Assembly: GCA_041493955.1 (NCBI GenBank)
Contig: JBGPZW010000010.1
Coordinates: 1-38,888, forward strand
Direction: 5' to 3'
Origin: QHYU01 sp041493955
GTDB lineage: Bacteria > Acidobacteriota > Terriglobia > Acidiferrales > UBA7541
Length of the DNA stretch: 38,888 nt
Below the pieces are notes generated by a model. It had not been told where the DNA came from and did not search any database. It was given only the letters and a program-made list of their open reading frames with translations. Of this stretch, positions 31,716 to 38,888 are shown one piece after another. How positions within the stretch are numbered: position 1 is the first letter of the stretch; every line of letters begins with the position of its first letter. Both the position numbers and the translations under genes were made by a program.

Positions 31716-33056
31716 CTACCAGGGAATGATCTTCCGCAAGCCCTTTTTCTTCTTACTCGTGGATTCCTTCTTCTTATCGTTCTTCTTGTCGTCTTTCTTG
31801 GCGTCGTCCGGCTTGGAGGGGTCGGAGCCGCTGGCGGCTTTGGCGCCGGGCTGCGAGGGGTCTGTCTTGGGCTGGTTTTCCGCGCCCGGGGCGGATGGTT
31901 GAGGCCCGGAATTGCTTCCGGAGGTCGCGCCGCCGGTAGCCGCCGGGCTGCCCGGCGGCGTGCTGCCCGGTGACCCCGGTGTCACTGTTTCCACCACGAC
32001 GCCGGTACCGCCCGTGCCGCTGCCCCCTGCCGAGCCCACTGACATCTTATTTCCGCTTGCGGCGACCACTTCAGTGCCGGCGGAAGTCTCGCTGGGCGGG
32101 GTCAGCGTCGGCGTTCCGGTGCGGGCAGCCATCGAAACATCAGGCCGGGTGCGCAACACACTGGAGGTAGCGCGCTTGAACAGGCCGGGCCGGTCGTGGT
32201 CGAGATCCCGCTCGCGCTGCAGGCGCGCCAGAGCCGCGGGGTCGGGCTGCGGGACGGGCACCCCGAGCTTGGTGAGCCTCCCCTTGGCGTCCACGACCAA
32301 GTCCGAGAGCGGGTATTCGCGTACGATGCGGCTGTAGTATCGCGCAGCAAACTCGCCCTTCTCGCTGCGTTCATAAACGTTTGCCAGCATCCAGAGCGCC
32401 TTATCGGCCTGGCTGTAAAGCGGGTAGCGGTTGGTCAGCTCGAGCAGACGCGCCGCCGCGGCCCGGTTCGAGCCCTTGACGTAGTAGAAGTGGGCGATGC
32501 GGTAATCGCCTTCGGCCAGTACTTCCTGTACATCGCGCAGGCGCTGTTCGGCCTCCGCGGCGAGCTTGTGCTGCGGGTACTTTTGCAGGAAGGTCTGGAA
32601 CTCCTCTTCGGCGAGCCGGCCATCGGTGCGGTCGCGATCGGGCTTTTCCATCTGCCGGTAGTGCGCCATGCCCACCTGCATCTGCGCGTAGGCGGCCTCA
32701 TCCAGGAAGGGGAAAAAGATGATGAAGTCCTTGTATTCAGAGATGGACTGCTTCAAGCCGGCGCTGCCACCTTCCTTGTAGTAGGAGTCGGCGACGGCCA
32801 GCTTGGCCTTGGCCAGGTATTCGCTGTCCGGGTAGGTGTTGATCAGGGTCTGCAGGGTCAGCCGGCCCACCGCGTGGCGCCCGTGCTTGATGTCGTCGAG
32901 CGCGCGCTCGTAAAGCACCTTATCGGGCTCGGCGGAGCTGCCGATTCCTTGTTGCGCGGTCTTCTTCTTGCCGAAGCAGCCGCCGAGCAGCAGCGTGGCC
33001 AGCAGCAGCGCGCCCAGGGACTTCCAGTGATGACGTGTCACGAACCCTGCCCCCAT
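31716..33056 (-). CDS. bamD: Outer membrane assembly lipoprotein BamD-like, with long C-terminal tail
   Basis: Lipoprotein with TPR repeats that supports BamA in inserting outer-membrane beta-barrels. The signal ends in LLGGC with lipidated Cys27. Residues about 40-290 contain TPR-like units (LYERALDDIKHGRHAVGRLTLQTLINTYPDS-type, AKAKLAVADSYYKEG, EEFQTFLQKYPQHKLAAEAEQRL, WMLANVYERSEKGEFAARYY). The usual BamD stops at about 245-280 residues. This protein continues for about 160 more: a Gly/Ser/Thr/Pro stretch, then a Lys/Asp-rich end (KKDDKKNDKKK, KKKKGLRKIIPW). Start: ATG at 33056; GTG at 33041, with a GGGGGCAGGG site, is equally possible and leaves the signal intact. It follows rpe by 69 nt. 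Confidence 0.87.
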   Translation of the reverse strand: MGAGFVTRHHWKSLGALLLATLLLGGCFGKKKTAQQGIGSSAEPDKVLYERALDDIKHGRHAVGRLTLQTLINTYPDSEYLAKAKLAVADSYYKEGGSAGLKQSISEYKDFIIFFPFLDEAAYAQMQVGMAHYRQMEKPDRDRTDGRLAEEEFQTFLQKYPQHKLAAEAEQRLRDVQEVLAEGDYRIAHFYYVKGSNRAAAARLLELTNRYPLYSQADKALWMLANVYERSEKGEFAARYYSRIVREYPLSDLVVDAKGRLTKLGVPVPQPDPAALARLQRERDLDHDRPGLFKRATSSVLRTRPDVSMAARTGTPTLTPPSETSAGTEVVAASGNKMSVGSAGGSGTGGTGVVVETVTPGSPGSTPPGSPAATGGATSGSNSGPQPSAPGAENQPKTDPSQPGAKAASGSDPSKPDDAKKDDKKNDKKKESTSKKKKGLRKIIPW

Positions 33057-33125
33057 GAAGATCGCCGATAACTCTGCGCGTCGCAGGGAAGCACAGCCCT
33101 GCGCCCCGCGAAGGGCACAACACAC

Positions 33126-33812
33126 TCAAACTCGCGTTGCCAGCGCCTCGCTGGCCAGTTGCCGCATCTTGCGGACCGCCGCGGCCGGATCGGGAGTGTG
33201 AAAGATCGAGGTGCCCGCAACCAGGATCTGGGCCCCCGCCCGCACCGCTGGTGTGACGTTGTCCGGGCCGATCCCCCCATCGACCTCGATGCGGTATCCG
33301 TAATTATACCTCGCCCGCAATTCCTTGAGTTGCCGAATCTTCTCCAGCGAGCCCGGGAGGAAGGCCTGCCCGCCAAAGCCCGGATTGACCGACATGACCA
33401 GGACGAAGTCCACATTCGGCAGCACTTCGCTGAGTGTGGTCACCGGCGTGGCTGGATTGAGGACCACGCCCGCTTCGCGCCCGTGCTCGCGAATCGCGCT
33501 GAGCACACGGTTCAGATGCGGCGTGGCCTCCTGGTGCACCGAAATCATGTCCGCACCGGCCTCTGAAAAAGCCTCAATGTAGCGCTCGGGATTCTCAATC
33601 ATCAGATGCACGTCGAGGGTGAGCCGGGTTGCCTTGCGCAGCGATGCCACCACCGGCACGCCGATGGAAATGTTGGGCACGAAGTGGCCGTCCATCACGT
33701 CCACGTGCAGCATGGAGACCCCGGCTTGTTCCACGGCGTGGATTTCCTGCGCGAGAGAGGCGAAGTTCGCGGCCAGTATGGAAGGAGCAATCTCGACGTT
33801 GGGTTCCGTCAT
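33126..33812 (-). CDS. rpe: Ribulose-phosphate 3-epimerase
   Basis: Interconverts ribulose-5-phosphate and xylulose-5-phosphate in the pentose phosphate pathway. TIM-barrel enzyme of 228 residues. IAPSILAANFASL, VDVMDGHFVPNISIG (metal ligands His and Asp), LDVHLMIENPERYI, VMSVNPGFGGQAFLPGSLEKI and VDGGIGPDNV with AGTSIFHT are all canonical. The ATG at 33812 begins the conserved sequence; the open frame upstream is antisense-like and crosses a TAGAAT -10 box, so it is rejected. The leader is very short. Confidence 0.96.
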   Translation of the reverse strand: MTEPNVEIAPSILAANFASLAQEIHAVEQAGVSMLHVDVMDGHFVPNISIGVPVVASLRKATRLTLDVHLMIENPERYIEAFSEAGADMISVHQEATPHLNRVLSAIREHGREAGVVLNPATPVTTLSEVLPNVDFVLVMSVNPGFGGQAFLPGSLEKIRQLKELRARYNYGYRIEVDGGIGPDNVTPAVRAGAQILVAGTSIFHTPDPAAAVRKMRQLASEALATRV

Positions 33813-33825
33813 GATTTCGCCGCCG

Positions 33826-33834
33826 ATTCTAGCA
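33826..33834 (-). promoter_or_regulatory. Extended -10 promoter of rpe
   Basis: Minus-strand TGC followed by TAGAAT, 13 nt before the rpe ATG. Transcription would begin about 5-7 nt before the start codon, leaving almost no leader. It lies between the PASTA-gene stop and rpe. Confidence 0.5.
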
Positions 33835-33862
33835 CACCCGCGGCGGCGGCCGATCCTACAAT

Positions 33863-34585
33863 TCATTCGGCGATCTGGAGTTCCAGAGTGCTGCCCGGCG
33901 TCACTCGCGCGCCGGCCGGCGGCCACTGTTCGATCACGGCTCCATGCGGCCACTGCGAAGCCAGAACGAAATTCAGCTTGGAAACGCGCAAGCCAGCGGT
34001 GCCGAGTTCGCGCATGGCCTCGACCTGGCTCAATCCCACCAGGAAGGGCATCACATAGGCCGGTTCGCGTATACCGGCCGAAACAAGCAGGTTTACCCGC
34101 GGGCTGGCCGCGCCGCCGCCCGGCTTCGGATCCTGTTGCACGATGGCGTCGGTATCGATGCCGGCGAGAAAAGTGCTGGAGACCTCGCCCACCTGGAGGC
34201 CCGCGCGCAACAGCTCGATTCGCGCCGCGCGAATGCTCTTGCCTTCAATCCCCGGGATGGGCATCTGGCGCGTGCCCAAGCTCAGCACCACGTGCGCCTG
34301 CTGGGACACCTTCATGTGCACGCCGACCGGCGGGCTCTGTCTCACGACCTGACCAACTGGCAGGTCGCTAAAGACGCGGTCGGCCACCTTCACGCCCAGA
34401 CCGCGAGAGCCGAGCAGCGCCTGGGCGTCCCGTGCGCTCTTGCCCACCAGGTTGGGCATGTCCACTTCGCGCCCGTGAATGGCGAAGCGAATCGCCGTGA
34501 TCGCGCTCAGGAAAGAGGCTGCGGCCAGGATGAACACCAGCAGCGCCATCCGCATCAGCCACTCAAATCGCTCGCGCAGACCCAT
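33863..34585 (-). CDS. Membrane-anchored protein with three PASTA domains
   Basis: 240 residues: a short cytoplasmic N-terminus, one membrane helix (about 11-33) and then three consecutive PASTA domains (about 41-105, 106-175, 176-240). Marker turns are DMPNLVGKSARDAQALL, PIPGIEGKSIRAARIEL and VMPFLVGLSQVEAMREL. PASTA domains bind muropeptides or beta-lactam-like ligands and usually sit on Ser/Thr kinases or PBPs. Here no kinase or transpeptidase domain is attached, so the protein may be an envelope sensor or a partner of another protein. Start at 34585 is chosen because a near-consensus promoter ends 7 nt before it; ATG at 34675 would lie upstream of that promoter. Confidence 0.85.
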   Translation of the reverse strand: MGLRERFEWLMRMALLVFILAAASFLSAITAIRFAIHGREVDMPNLVGKSARDAQALLGSRGLGVKVADRVFSDLPVGQVVRQSPPVGVHMKVSQQAHVVLSLGTRQMPIPGIEGKSIRAARIELLRAGLQVGEVSSTFLAGIDTDAIVQQDPKPGGGAASPRVNLLVSAGIREPAYVMPFLVGLSQVEAMRELGTAGLRVSKLNFVLASQWPHGAVIEQWPPAGARVTPGSTLELQIAE

Positions 34586-34592
34586 TGCGGCA

Positions 34593-34621
34593 ATTATGTA
34601 GCGCTGCGCCCTGATTGACAA
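34593..34621 (-). promoter_or_regulatory. Sigma-70-like promoter of the PASTA gene, probably leaderless
   Basis: TTGTCA (34616-34621), 17-nt spacer, CATAAT (34593-34598); both boxes match consensus at 5/6. Seven nucleotides separate the -10 box from the ATG at 34585, so transcription should start at or beside the start codon. There is no Shine-Dalgarno sequence. Confidence 0.6.
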
Positions 34622-34721
34622 TGCCGGAGTATCGGCTGGAACGCCGGAAGGTGCGGCATGTGTAGCCTGGGCCATGGGCCCCGGGACTCTCAGGAAGAAG
34701 GCTGCGCCCCTCCAGGGCGAG

Positions 34722-36101
34722 CTAGAACACCGTCTTTGTCAGAACGGCGGCGAAGAAGCCGTCGGAATGATGCTCCGGCGGGAATGTGCGGAATTGGCCA
34801 TCAGCGTCGAACAGACTGTCCGCCGTAACGCCGGTGGCCAGATGCGGTGCAAGCGCATCTACGCCGGCAGTCTGGCGGATCGCGTCGCGCCGGCTGGCCA
34901 GAACCCCGGCGACAACCTGCTCGTTCTCCTCCGGCTCGAGTGAGCAGGTGGAGTAGACCAGCCGCCCGCTCGGCGCAAGTTTGTCCAGCGCGTGAGACAG
35001 CAGCGTTACCTGCCGCCGGTGCAGGTCCGAAAGATCATCCTGCCGCAGGCGCCAGCGAATCTCGGGGTTTCTCGCGAGCGTACCGGTTCCGGAGCATGGC
35101 GCGTCCACCAGGATCCGGTCGAAGCACATCTCCAATGGCAACGGGTGCAAGGCGTCCAGCGCAACCAGGTGTACGTGCGAGGCGCCCACGCGCCGCAAAT
35201 GCTCTGCGGTGATCCGCAGGCGATGAGCGTGCCGGTCGGCGGCGACCACCAGAGCCTGCGGGCCAGCCGCGCGTGCAAGAATTGCCGTTTTTCCTCCCGG
35301 TGCGGCGCAGAGGTCCAGTACCGATTGGCCCGATACGACATCCACCAGCGACGCAACTAATTGCGAAGCTTCGTCCTGGATGGAAATCGCGCCGACGCGA
35401 AAGGCCTCTGTGTTCGCCGGATTGCCGCCACGAAGGGTCACCGCCGAGCGCAGCAGAGCCCCGGGCTGGACCTCGAAGCCCTCCTTGCGCAGCGCTACCG
35501 CAATCTGATCGCGTTGCGAAGGGTCGTGCACGGCACAAGTGGTGCGCGGCGCGCGATTATTCGCGGCGAGCAGCGCCGTGGTGCGCGCCTCGCCAAACTG
35601 CGTCAGCCAGCGCTCCACCATCCATGTCGGGTGCGAATAGAGTACCCCCAGCCGGTCCGCCAGCCCGAGACCCGGTGGCAAGAGCGGTTCCATCTTATCG
35701 GCGGGTGCGACGGAAAGCGAAGCGGCCTTGCGCAAGACCGCATTGACCAGCCCGGCTGCAGAGCGCTTGCGGGCCCGCTTAACCAGCTCGACCGACTCGT
35801 TCACCGCCGCACTCGCGGGCACGCGCGACAAGAAGCGTAATTGATAAAGGCCCAGGCGCAAGGCGAGGAGTACTTCGAGGTCGAGACTTTCCGCGGGCTT
35901 GGCAAGGAATTTCTGGATCAGGAAATCGAGCAGGCGCTGCCAACGCAGCACGCCGAGGGTCAGCTCGGTGGCCAGCGCCGCGTCAGGGCGCGAGACCTTC
36001 TCGCCCAGACGGGCATGCAGCACCTCGGCCGCGAAGGCCCTTTCGGCTTCCACGCGCCGTAAGACTTCGAAAGCAATTCGCCGCGCCGAACTCACCTGCA
36101 T
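34722..36101 (-). CDS. rsmB: 16S rRNA (cytosine-C5)-methyltransferase RsmB
   Basis: Methylates C967 of 16S rRNA using SAM. 459 residues. An N-terminal NusB-like RNA-binding domain (1-140: RIAFEVLRRVEAERAFAAEVL, AAVNESVELVKR) is followed by a methyltransferase domain with DLCAAPGGKTAILA (SAM loop), DAPCSGTGTLARNPE (catalytic-assist Cys in motif IV) and YSTCSLEPEENEQV (nucleophile Cys in motif VI). The ending HSDGFFAAVLTK is typical. The ATG at 36101 has a nearby GTG alternative two codons in. It lies between fmt and the PASTA gene. Confidence 0.96.
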   Translation of the reverse strand: MQVSSARRIAFEVLRRVEAERAFAAEVLHARLGEKVSRPDAALATELTLGVLRWQRLLDFLIQKFLAKPAESLDLEVLLALRLGLYQLRFLSRVPASAAVNESVELVKRARKRSAAGLVNAVLRKAASLSVAPADKMEPLLPPGLGLADRLGVLYSHPTWMVERWLTQFGEARTTALLAANNRAPRTTCAVHDPSQRDQIAVALRKEGFEVQPGALLRSAVTLRGGNPANTEAFRVGAISIQDEASQLVASLVDVVSGQSVLDLCAAPGGKTAILARAAGPQALVVAADRHAHRLRITAEHLRRVGASHVHLVALDALHPLPLEMCFDRILVDAPCSGTGTLARNPEIRWRLRQDDLSDLHRRQVTLLSHALDKLAPSGRLVYSTCSLEPEENEQVVAGVLASRRDAIRQTAGVDALAPHLATGVTADSLFDADGQFRTFPPEHHSDGFFAAVLTKTVF

Positions 36102-36244
36102 CGCGAACTATGGAACCACAGATCGGCGCGGAAGAACACAGAGGGCACAGCGAACACAGAGAGCGCCGAAGGCGCGGACGTGACGGGGGAACGGCGCGCC
36201 GGCGAAGGCTTGAGGCCATGAAGGGATGAGTGGCGCGGCGATCC
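36102..36244. repeat. fmt-rsmB spacer with CACAGA-type degenerate repeat
   Basis: Four to five partial copies of ACACAGAG occur at 36114-36162 (ACCACAGA, AACACAGAG, GGCACAG, GAACACAGA). A hairpin GCGCC-GAA-GGCGC follows at 36163-36175. No gene is seen. Similar ACAGAG-rich intergenic tracts are, to my knowledge, scattered in several soil bacterial genomes; a search would tell. Confidence 0.55.
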
Positions 36245-37189
36245 CTAGCCGCCGAACTGCTCACCGGGTGAGAGGTGCGCGCCGTTGGCAAAGTCGCGGG
36301 CAGAAACGCGCTTGCGTCCCTCCGTCTGCACTGCTTCCAGCCACAGCCAGGTGTCCCCGGCGCACGCAACGTAGAGCTCGCCGCCGGATGGAAGCAGCGT
36401 CCCAGGGGGCATGCCGGGGCCTCCCACGGCCGGTGGGAGTCCGGGACGACCCCACACATGGCAAAGCTGCGTGCGAAAGGTTGTAAACGCGCCGGGCCAG
36501 GCCGCCAAGCCGCGGATGCGGTTGTAAATCTGGTGGGCCATCTGCGACCAGGCGATGCGGCCGTCTTCTTTCTTGAGGAGGGGAGCAAGCGTGGCCTGGG
36601 AGTGGTCTTGGGGTCGCGGCGTGATTTCGCCGCGTTCGAATTTCCGCAGAGACTCAAGCATCAGTGGCGCGCCGATGTGGGCCATCCGCTGCAGCAGCTC
36701 CGGAGCGGTCTCGTCCGCGCCGATGTCCATATCGGTTTGGAGCAGGATTGGCCCGGTGTCCATTCCCGCGTCGATCTGCATGGTGGTCAGGCCCGTGTGT
36801 GTCTCGCCGTTGAGGATGGCCCAGTTTGCCGGCGCTGCGCCGCGATATTTCGGCAGCAGCGAGGCGTGCAGGTTGATCCAGCCCAGGCGCGGGATTTCGA
36901 TCAACCGCACCGGGATAATCTGCCCGTACGCGATGATGACCACGAGGTCCGGCTCCAGGCGCTTGAAGAATTCGTAGGCGGAATCGGACTTGATGTTCTC
37001 CGGCTGGTAGACATACAGGCCGGCGTCGAGCGCAAAATCTTTTACGGCAGAGCTGGTGAGATGCTGGCCGCGCCCGCGCGGGCGGTCGGGCTGAGTCATC
37101 ACCGCCTCGATGACGAAGCCTGGCTCGGCCAGCAGCCGACGAAGCGTGGGAACCGCGAGCTCGGGTGTGCCGCAGAAGACGATGCGCAT
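36245..37189 (-). CDS. fmt: Methionyl-tRNA formyltransferase
   Basis: Formylates initiator Met-tRNA with 10-formyltetrahydrofolate. 314 residues. Typical start MRIVFCGTPELAVPTL, then QPDRPRGRGQ, IIAYGQIIP and the catalytic region INLHASLLPKYRGAAPANWA with the Asn-His pair, plus GLTTMQIDAGMDTGPIL. The C-terminal OB-like domain includes IYNRIRGLAAWPGAFT. It lies 23 nt after def, the usual partner, since deformylase removes the formyl group later. Confidence 0.97.
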   Translation of the reverse strand: MRIVFCGTPELAVPTLRRLLAEPGFVIEAVMTQPDRPRGRGQHLTSSAVKDFALDAGLYVYQPENIKSDSAYEFFKRLEPDLVVIIAYGQIIPVRLIEIPRLGWINLHASLLPKYRGAAPANWAILNGETHTGLTTMQIDAGMDTGPILLQTDMDIGADETAPELLQRMAHIGAPLMLESLRKFERGEITPRPQDHSQATLAPLLKKEDGRIAWSQMAHQIYNRIRGLAAWPGAFTTFRTQLCHVWGRPGLPPAVGGPGMPPGTLLPSGGELYVACAGDTWLWLEAVQTEGRKRVSARDFANGAHLSPGEQFGG

Positions 37190-37212
37190 GATTGTGGCCG
37201 CGGCCAGGTGCC

Positions 37213-37725
37213 TTACTTCCAGTCGCCGGACTTCCGAAGCTTGCGGATCTTTCGCTTGATCAGATCGCGCTTGAGCATGCTCAAGTGCTGGATGAACAGG
37301 ACGCCACTCAGATGGTCGATTTCGTGGCAGAACGCGCGCGCCAGCAAACCCTCTCCGCGCATCTCAAACGTTTTTCCGGTGGCGTCCTGCGCGCGCACGG
37401 TGACGTATTGCGGCCGGATGACGTTGCCGCGGTAGCCCGGCAGTGAGAGGCAGCCCTCCTCCTCGCGCTGTTCGCCCTCGGAGTGGGTGATCTCCGGATT
37501 GGCCAGCACGATCCTGGCCTCGGGGTTCTTGCCCGAGCTGACGTCAACCACTGCCAGGCGCAGCCCCAGGCCGACCTGCGGCGCCGCCAGCCCAACGCCC
37601 TGCGCCGCGTACATCGATTCGAACATGTCGGCGCAGAGCTGCTTGAGGTCTTCGTCAAATTTGGTCACCGGCGCGGCGGGGTTTTCAAGGACCGCGGCGC
37701 CGTACTTGGTGATCGTAAGGATCAT
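37213..37725 (-). CDS. def: Peptide deformylase
   Basis: Metal-dependent enzyme removing the N-formyl group from new proteins. 170 residues. The three signature motifs are intact: GVGLAAPQVG, EEGCLSLPG (metal-binding Cys) and CHEIDHLSGVLF (metal-binding HExxH as HEIDH). A basic C-terminal tail (KRKIRKLRKSGDWK) is common in this family and may contact the ribosome. The gene lies 13 nt after aroC and 23 nt before fmt. Confidence 0.97.
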   Translation of the reverse strand: MILTITKYGAAVLENPAAPVTKFDEDLKQLCADMFESMYAAQGVGLAAPQVGLGLRLAVVDVSSGKNPEARIVLANPEITHSEGEQREEEGCLSLPGYRGNVIRPQYVTVRAQDATGKTFEMRGEGLLARAFCHEIDHLSGVLFIQHLSMLKRDLIKRKIRKLRKSGDWK

Positions 37726-37738
37726 CGGTCCGCTCGCC

Positions 37739-38888
37739 TCAGAACTCGTCCAATTGCCGCTGAAATCCTTCGAAATTGCGTCGGGTCTCCACCAGCGAGT
37801 CGCCGCCGAATTTTTCGAGGAACGCCCGGGCGAGCGCCAGCGCCACCATCGCCTCCCCGGCCACGCCTGCCGCGGGCACGACGCAGATATCGGAGCGTTC
37901 GTACGCCGCCTGGACCGCCTGCTTGGTGCCGAGGTCCGCTGTGGCTAGAGGCCGGCGCAGCGTCGAGATTGGCTTCAGGTAGCCGCGCACGACCACGTCT
38001 TCACCGTTGGTCATGCCGCCCTCGAGGCCGCCCGCGCGGTTTGTCGGGCGCGTAAATCGTTTGCGCACCGGGTCGTAGTGAATCTCGTCCTGCACCTCGG
38101 AACCGTACGAGGTCGCGCCGGCGATGCCCGATCCGATCTCGACGCCCTTGACGGCTTGGATGGACATCACCGCGCGGGCCAGGCGCCCGTCGAGTTTCTC
38201 GTCCCACTGCGCGTGGCTGCCGAGGCCCGGCGAAACGTTGTGCGCCACGACCTCGAAGATGCCCCCGACAGAATCGCCGGCGCGGAGCATCTGATCCACC
38301 TCGGCTTTCATGCGCGCCTCGACAGGGGCGTCCACGCAGCGGAGCGGGGAATCGAGATTGGCACAGACAGCCTGGATCTCCGCCCACGTCGCCGCGCGCT
38401 CCAGACGCACCTTACCCACGGCAACGACGTGGCTCGCGAGCTCAGTGGCAAACTCGCGCAGCAGGAGTTTGGCCATGGCTCCGGCTGCCACGCGCGCTGC
38501 TGTCTCCCGCGCCGAAGCCCGCTCCAGCACGTAGCGCGCGTCGTGCAAGTTGAGTTTCAGCGCGCCAGCGAGATCGGCATGGCCCGGCCGGGGCGCGGTC
38601 AGCGAGCGCTGCGCTTGTTCCGCTCCGGCAACATCTTCCACCGGGAGCGCCTTCTCCCAGTTGGGCCAGTCGCGGTTCGTGATGCGCAAGGCGATCGGTG
38701 CGCCGATGGTCTGGCCGTGCCGGATGCCGGCCAGGGCTTCCACGCGATCTTTTTCGATTTTTTGCCGCCCGCTACGCCCGTAGCCGAGTTGCCGCCGATG
38801 CAGCTCGCGGTCGACGAACTCCAGGTCTACGGGCAGGCCGACCGGCAGCCCCGAGATCCAGGCTACCAACGCCTGCCCGTGTGATTCA
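37739..38888 (-). CDS. aroC: Chorismate synthase, N-terminus cut by window edge
   Basis: Last step of the shikimate pathway (EPSP to chorismate, needing reduced FMN). The reading frame continues to the right edge. The first visible residues ESHGQALVAWISGLP match position 9 or so of the family, so only about 8-10 residues are missing. RRQLGYGRSGRQKIEKDRVE, RHGQTIGAPIALRI, RPGHADLAGALK, GSGIAGATSYGSEVQDEI and NRAGGLEGGMTNGED are conserved flavin and substrate motifs. The C-terminal region ends normally at 37739. It heads the def-fmt run. Confidence 0.96.
   Translation of the reverse strand, partial: ESHGQALVAWISGLPVGLPVDLEFVDRELHRRQLGYGRSGRQKIEKDRVEALAGIRHGQTIGAPIALRITNRDWPNWEKALPVEDVAGAEQAQRSLTAPRPGHADLAGALKLNLHDARYVLERASARETAARVAAGAMAKLLLREFATELASHVVAVGKVRLERAATWAEIQAVCANLDSPLRCVDAPVEARMKAEVDQMLRAGDSVGGIFEVVAHNVSPGLGSHAQWDEKLDGRLARAVMSIQAVKGVEIGSGIAGATSYGSEVQDEIHYDPVRKRFTRPTNRAGGLEGGMTNGEDVVVRGYLKPISTLRRPLATADLGTKQAVQAAYERSDICVVPAAGVAGEAMVALALARAFLEKFGGDSLVETRRNFEGFQRQLDEF

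Noticed and set aside
1..38888. tRNA, rRNA or other structured RNA genes
   Set aside because: No T-arm-like GGTTCGA context, rRNA segment, tmRNA or RNase P signature was seen by eye; a covariance-model scan would be decisive.

Overview
The window reads as ordinary, gene-dense chromosome of a GC-rich diderm bacterium, most likely an Acidobacteriota (Terriglobia-like) species. That placement is inference. It rests on a heptose-type lipopolysaccharide core operon, a BamD-type lipoprotein, ComEC, the long run of housekeeping genes, and GC-rich intergenic elements (GGGGGG-TA-CCCCCC, 'gattctaaag' units) that look acidobacterial to me but could not be searched. I found no tRNA, rRNA, CRISPR array, insertion sequence or phage gene.

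Layout from left to right. (1) 1-1167: 5' part of glmS, minus strand, cut by the left edge. (2) 1168-4374: a small, visibly less GC-rich accessory stretch (28/60 G+C in the 60-base samples at 2281 and 2881, against 42/60 at 11401). It holds four genes of unknown function, a 40-bp-period tandem repeat and several palindromes. (3) 4375-8032: purS, then an operon (permease, S1/P1-type nuclease, adenosine deaminase) transcribed leftward. (4) 8125-11092: pcrA/uvrD helicase and a secreted protein of unknown function. (5) 11244-18312: a tightly overlapping rightward operon for the inner core of LPS (waaA, lpxK, waaF, gmhB, hldA, hldC, waaC) ending in an isoprenylcysteine-methyltransferase-like membrane protein. 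(6) 18314-18887: two small genes sharing a divergent promoter. (7) 18905-38888: a long leftward block. In order of transcription it runs aroC (cut by the right edge), def, fmt, rsmB, a PASTA membrane protein, rpe, bamD, a long response regulator, valS, terminator, nadC, birA, a membrane protein, coaX, an unknown gene, an RlmD-type methyltransferase and comEC.

The LPS operon carries heptose phosphorylation, dephosphorylation and activation (hldA, gmhB, hldC; gmhA is not in the window), the Kdo transferase and lipid A 4'-kinase, and both heptosyltransferases. The right-hand block mixes cofactor synthesis (nadC, birA, coaX), translation (valS, fmt, def, rsmB, rlmD) and envelope functions (bamD, PASTA protein). 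The permease-nuclease-deaminase-purS neighbourhood suggests scavenging of nucleic acid or nucleosides linked to purine metabolism.

No clearly new multi-gene system stands out. The signals most worth a second look are: several strong sigma-70-like promoters with TAGAAT/TATAAT -10 boxes placed so close to the start codon that purS, the PASTA gene and perhaps rpe should be leaderless or nearly so; the tandem repeat upstream of glmS; the response regulator with Val where Thr/Ser is expected and repeated Trp motifs in a long linker; and the unusually long BamD tail.
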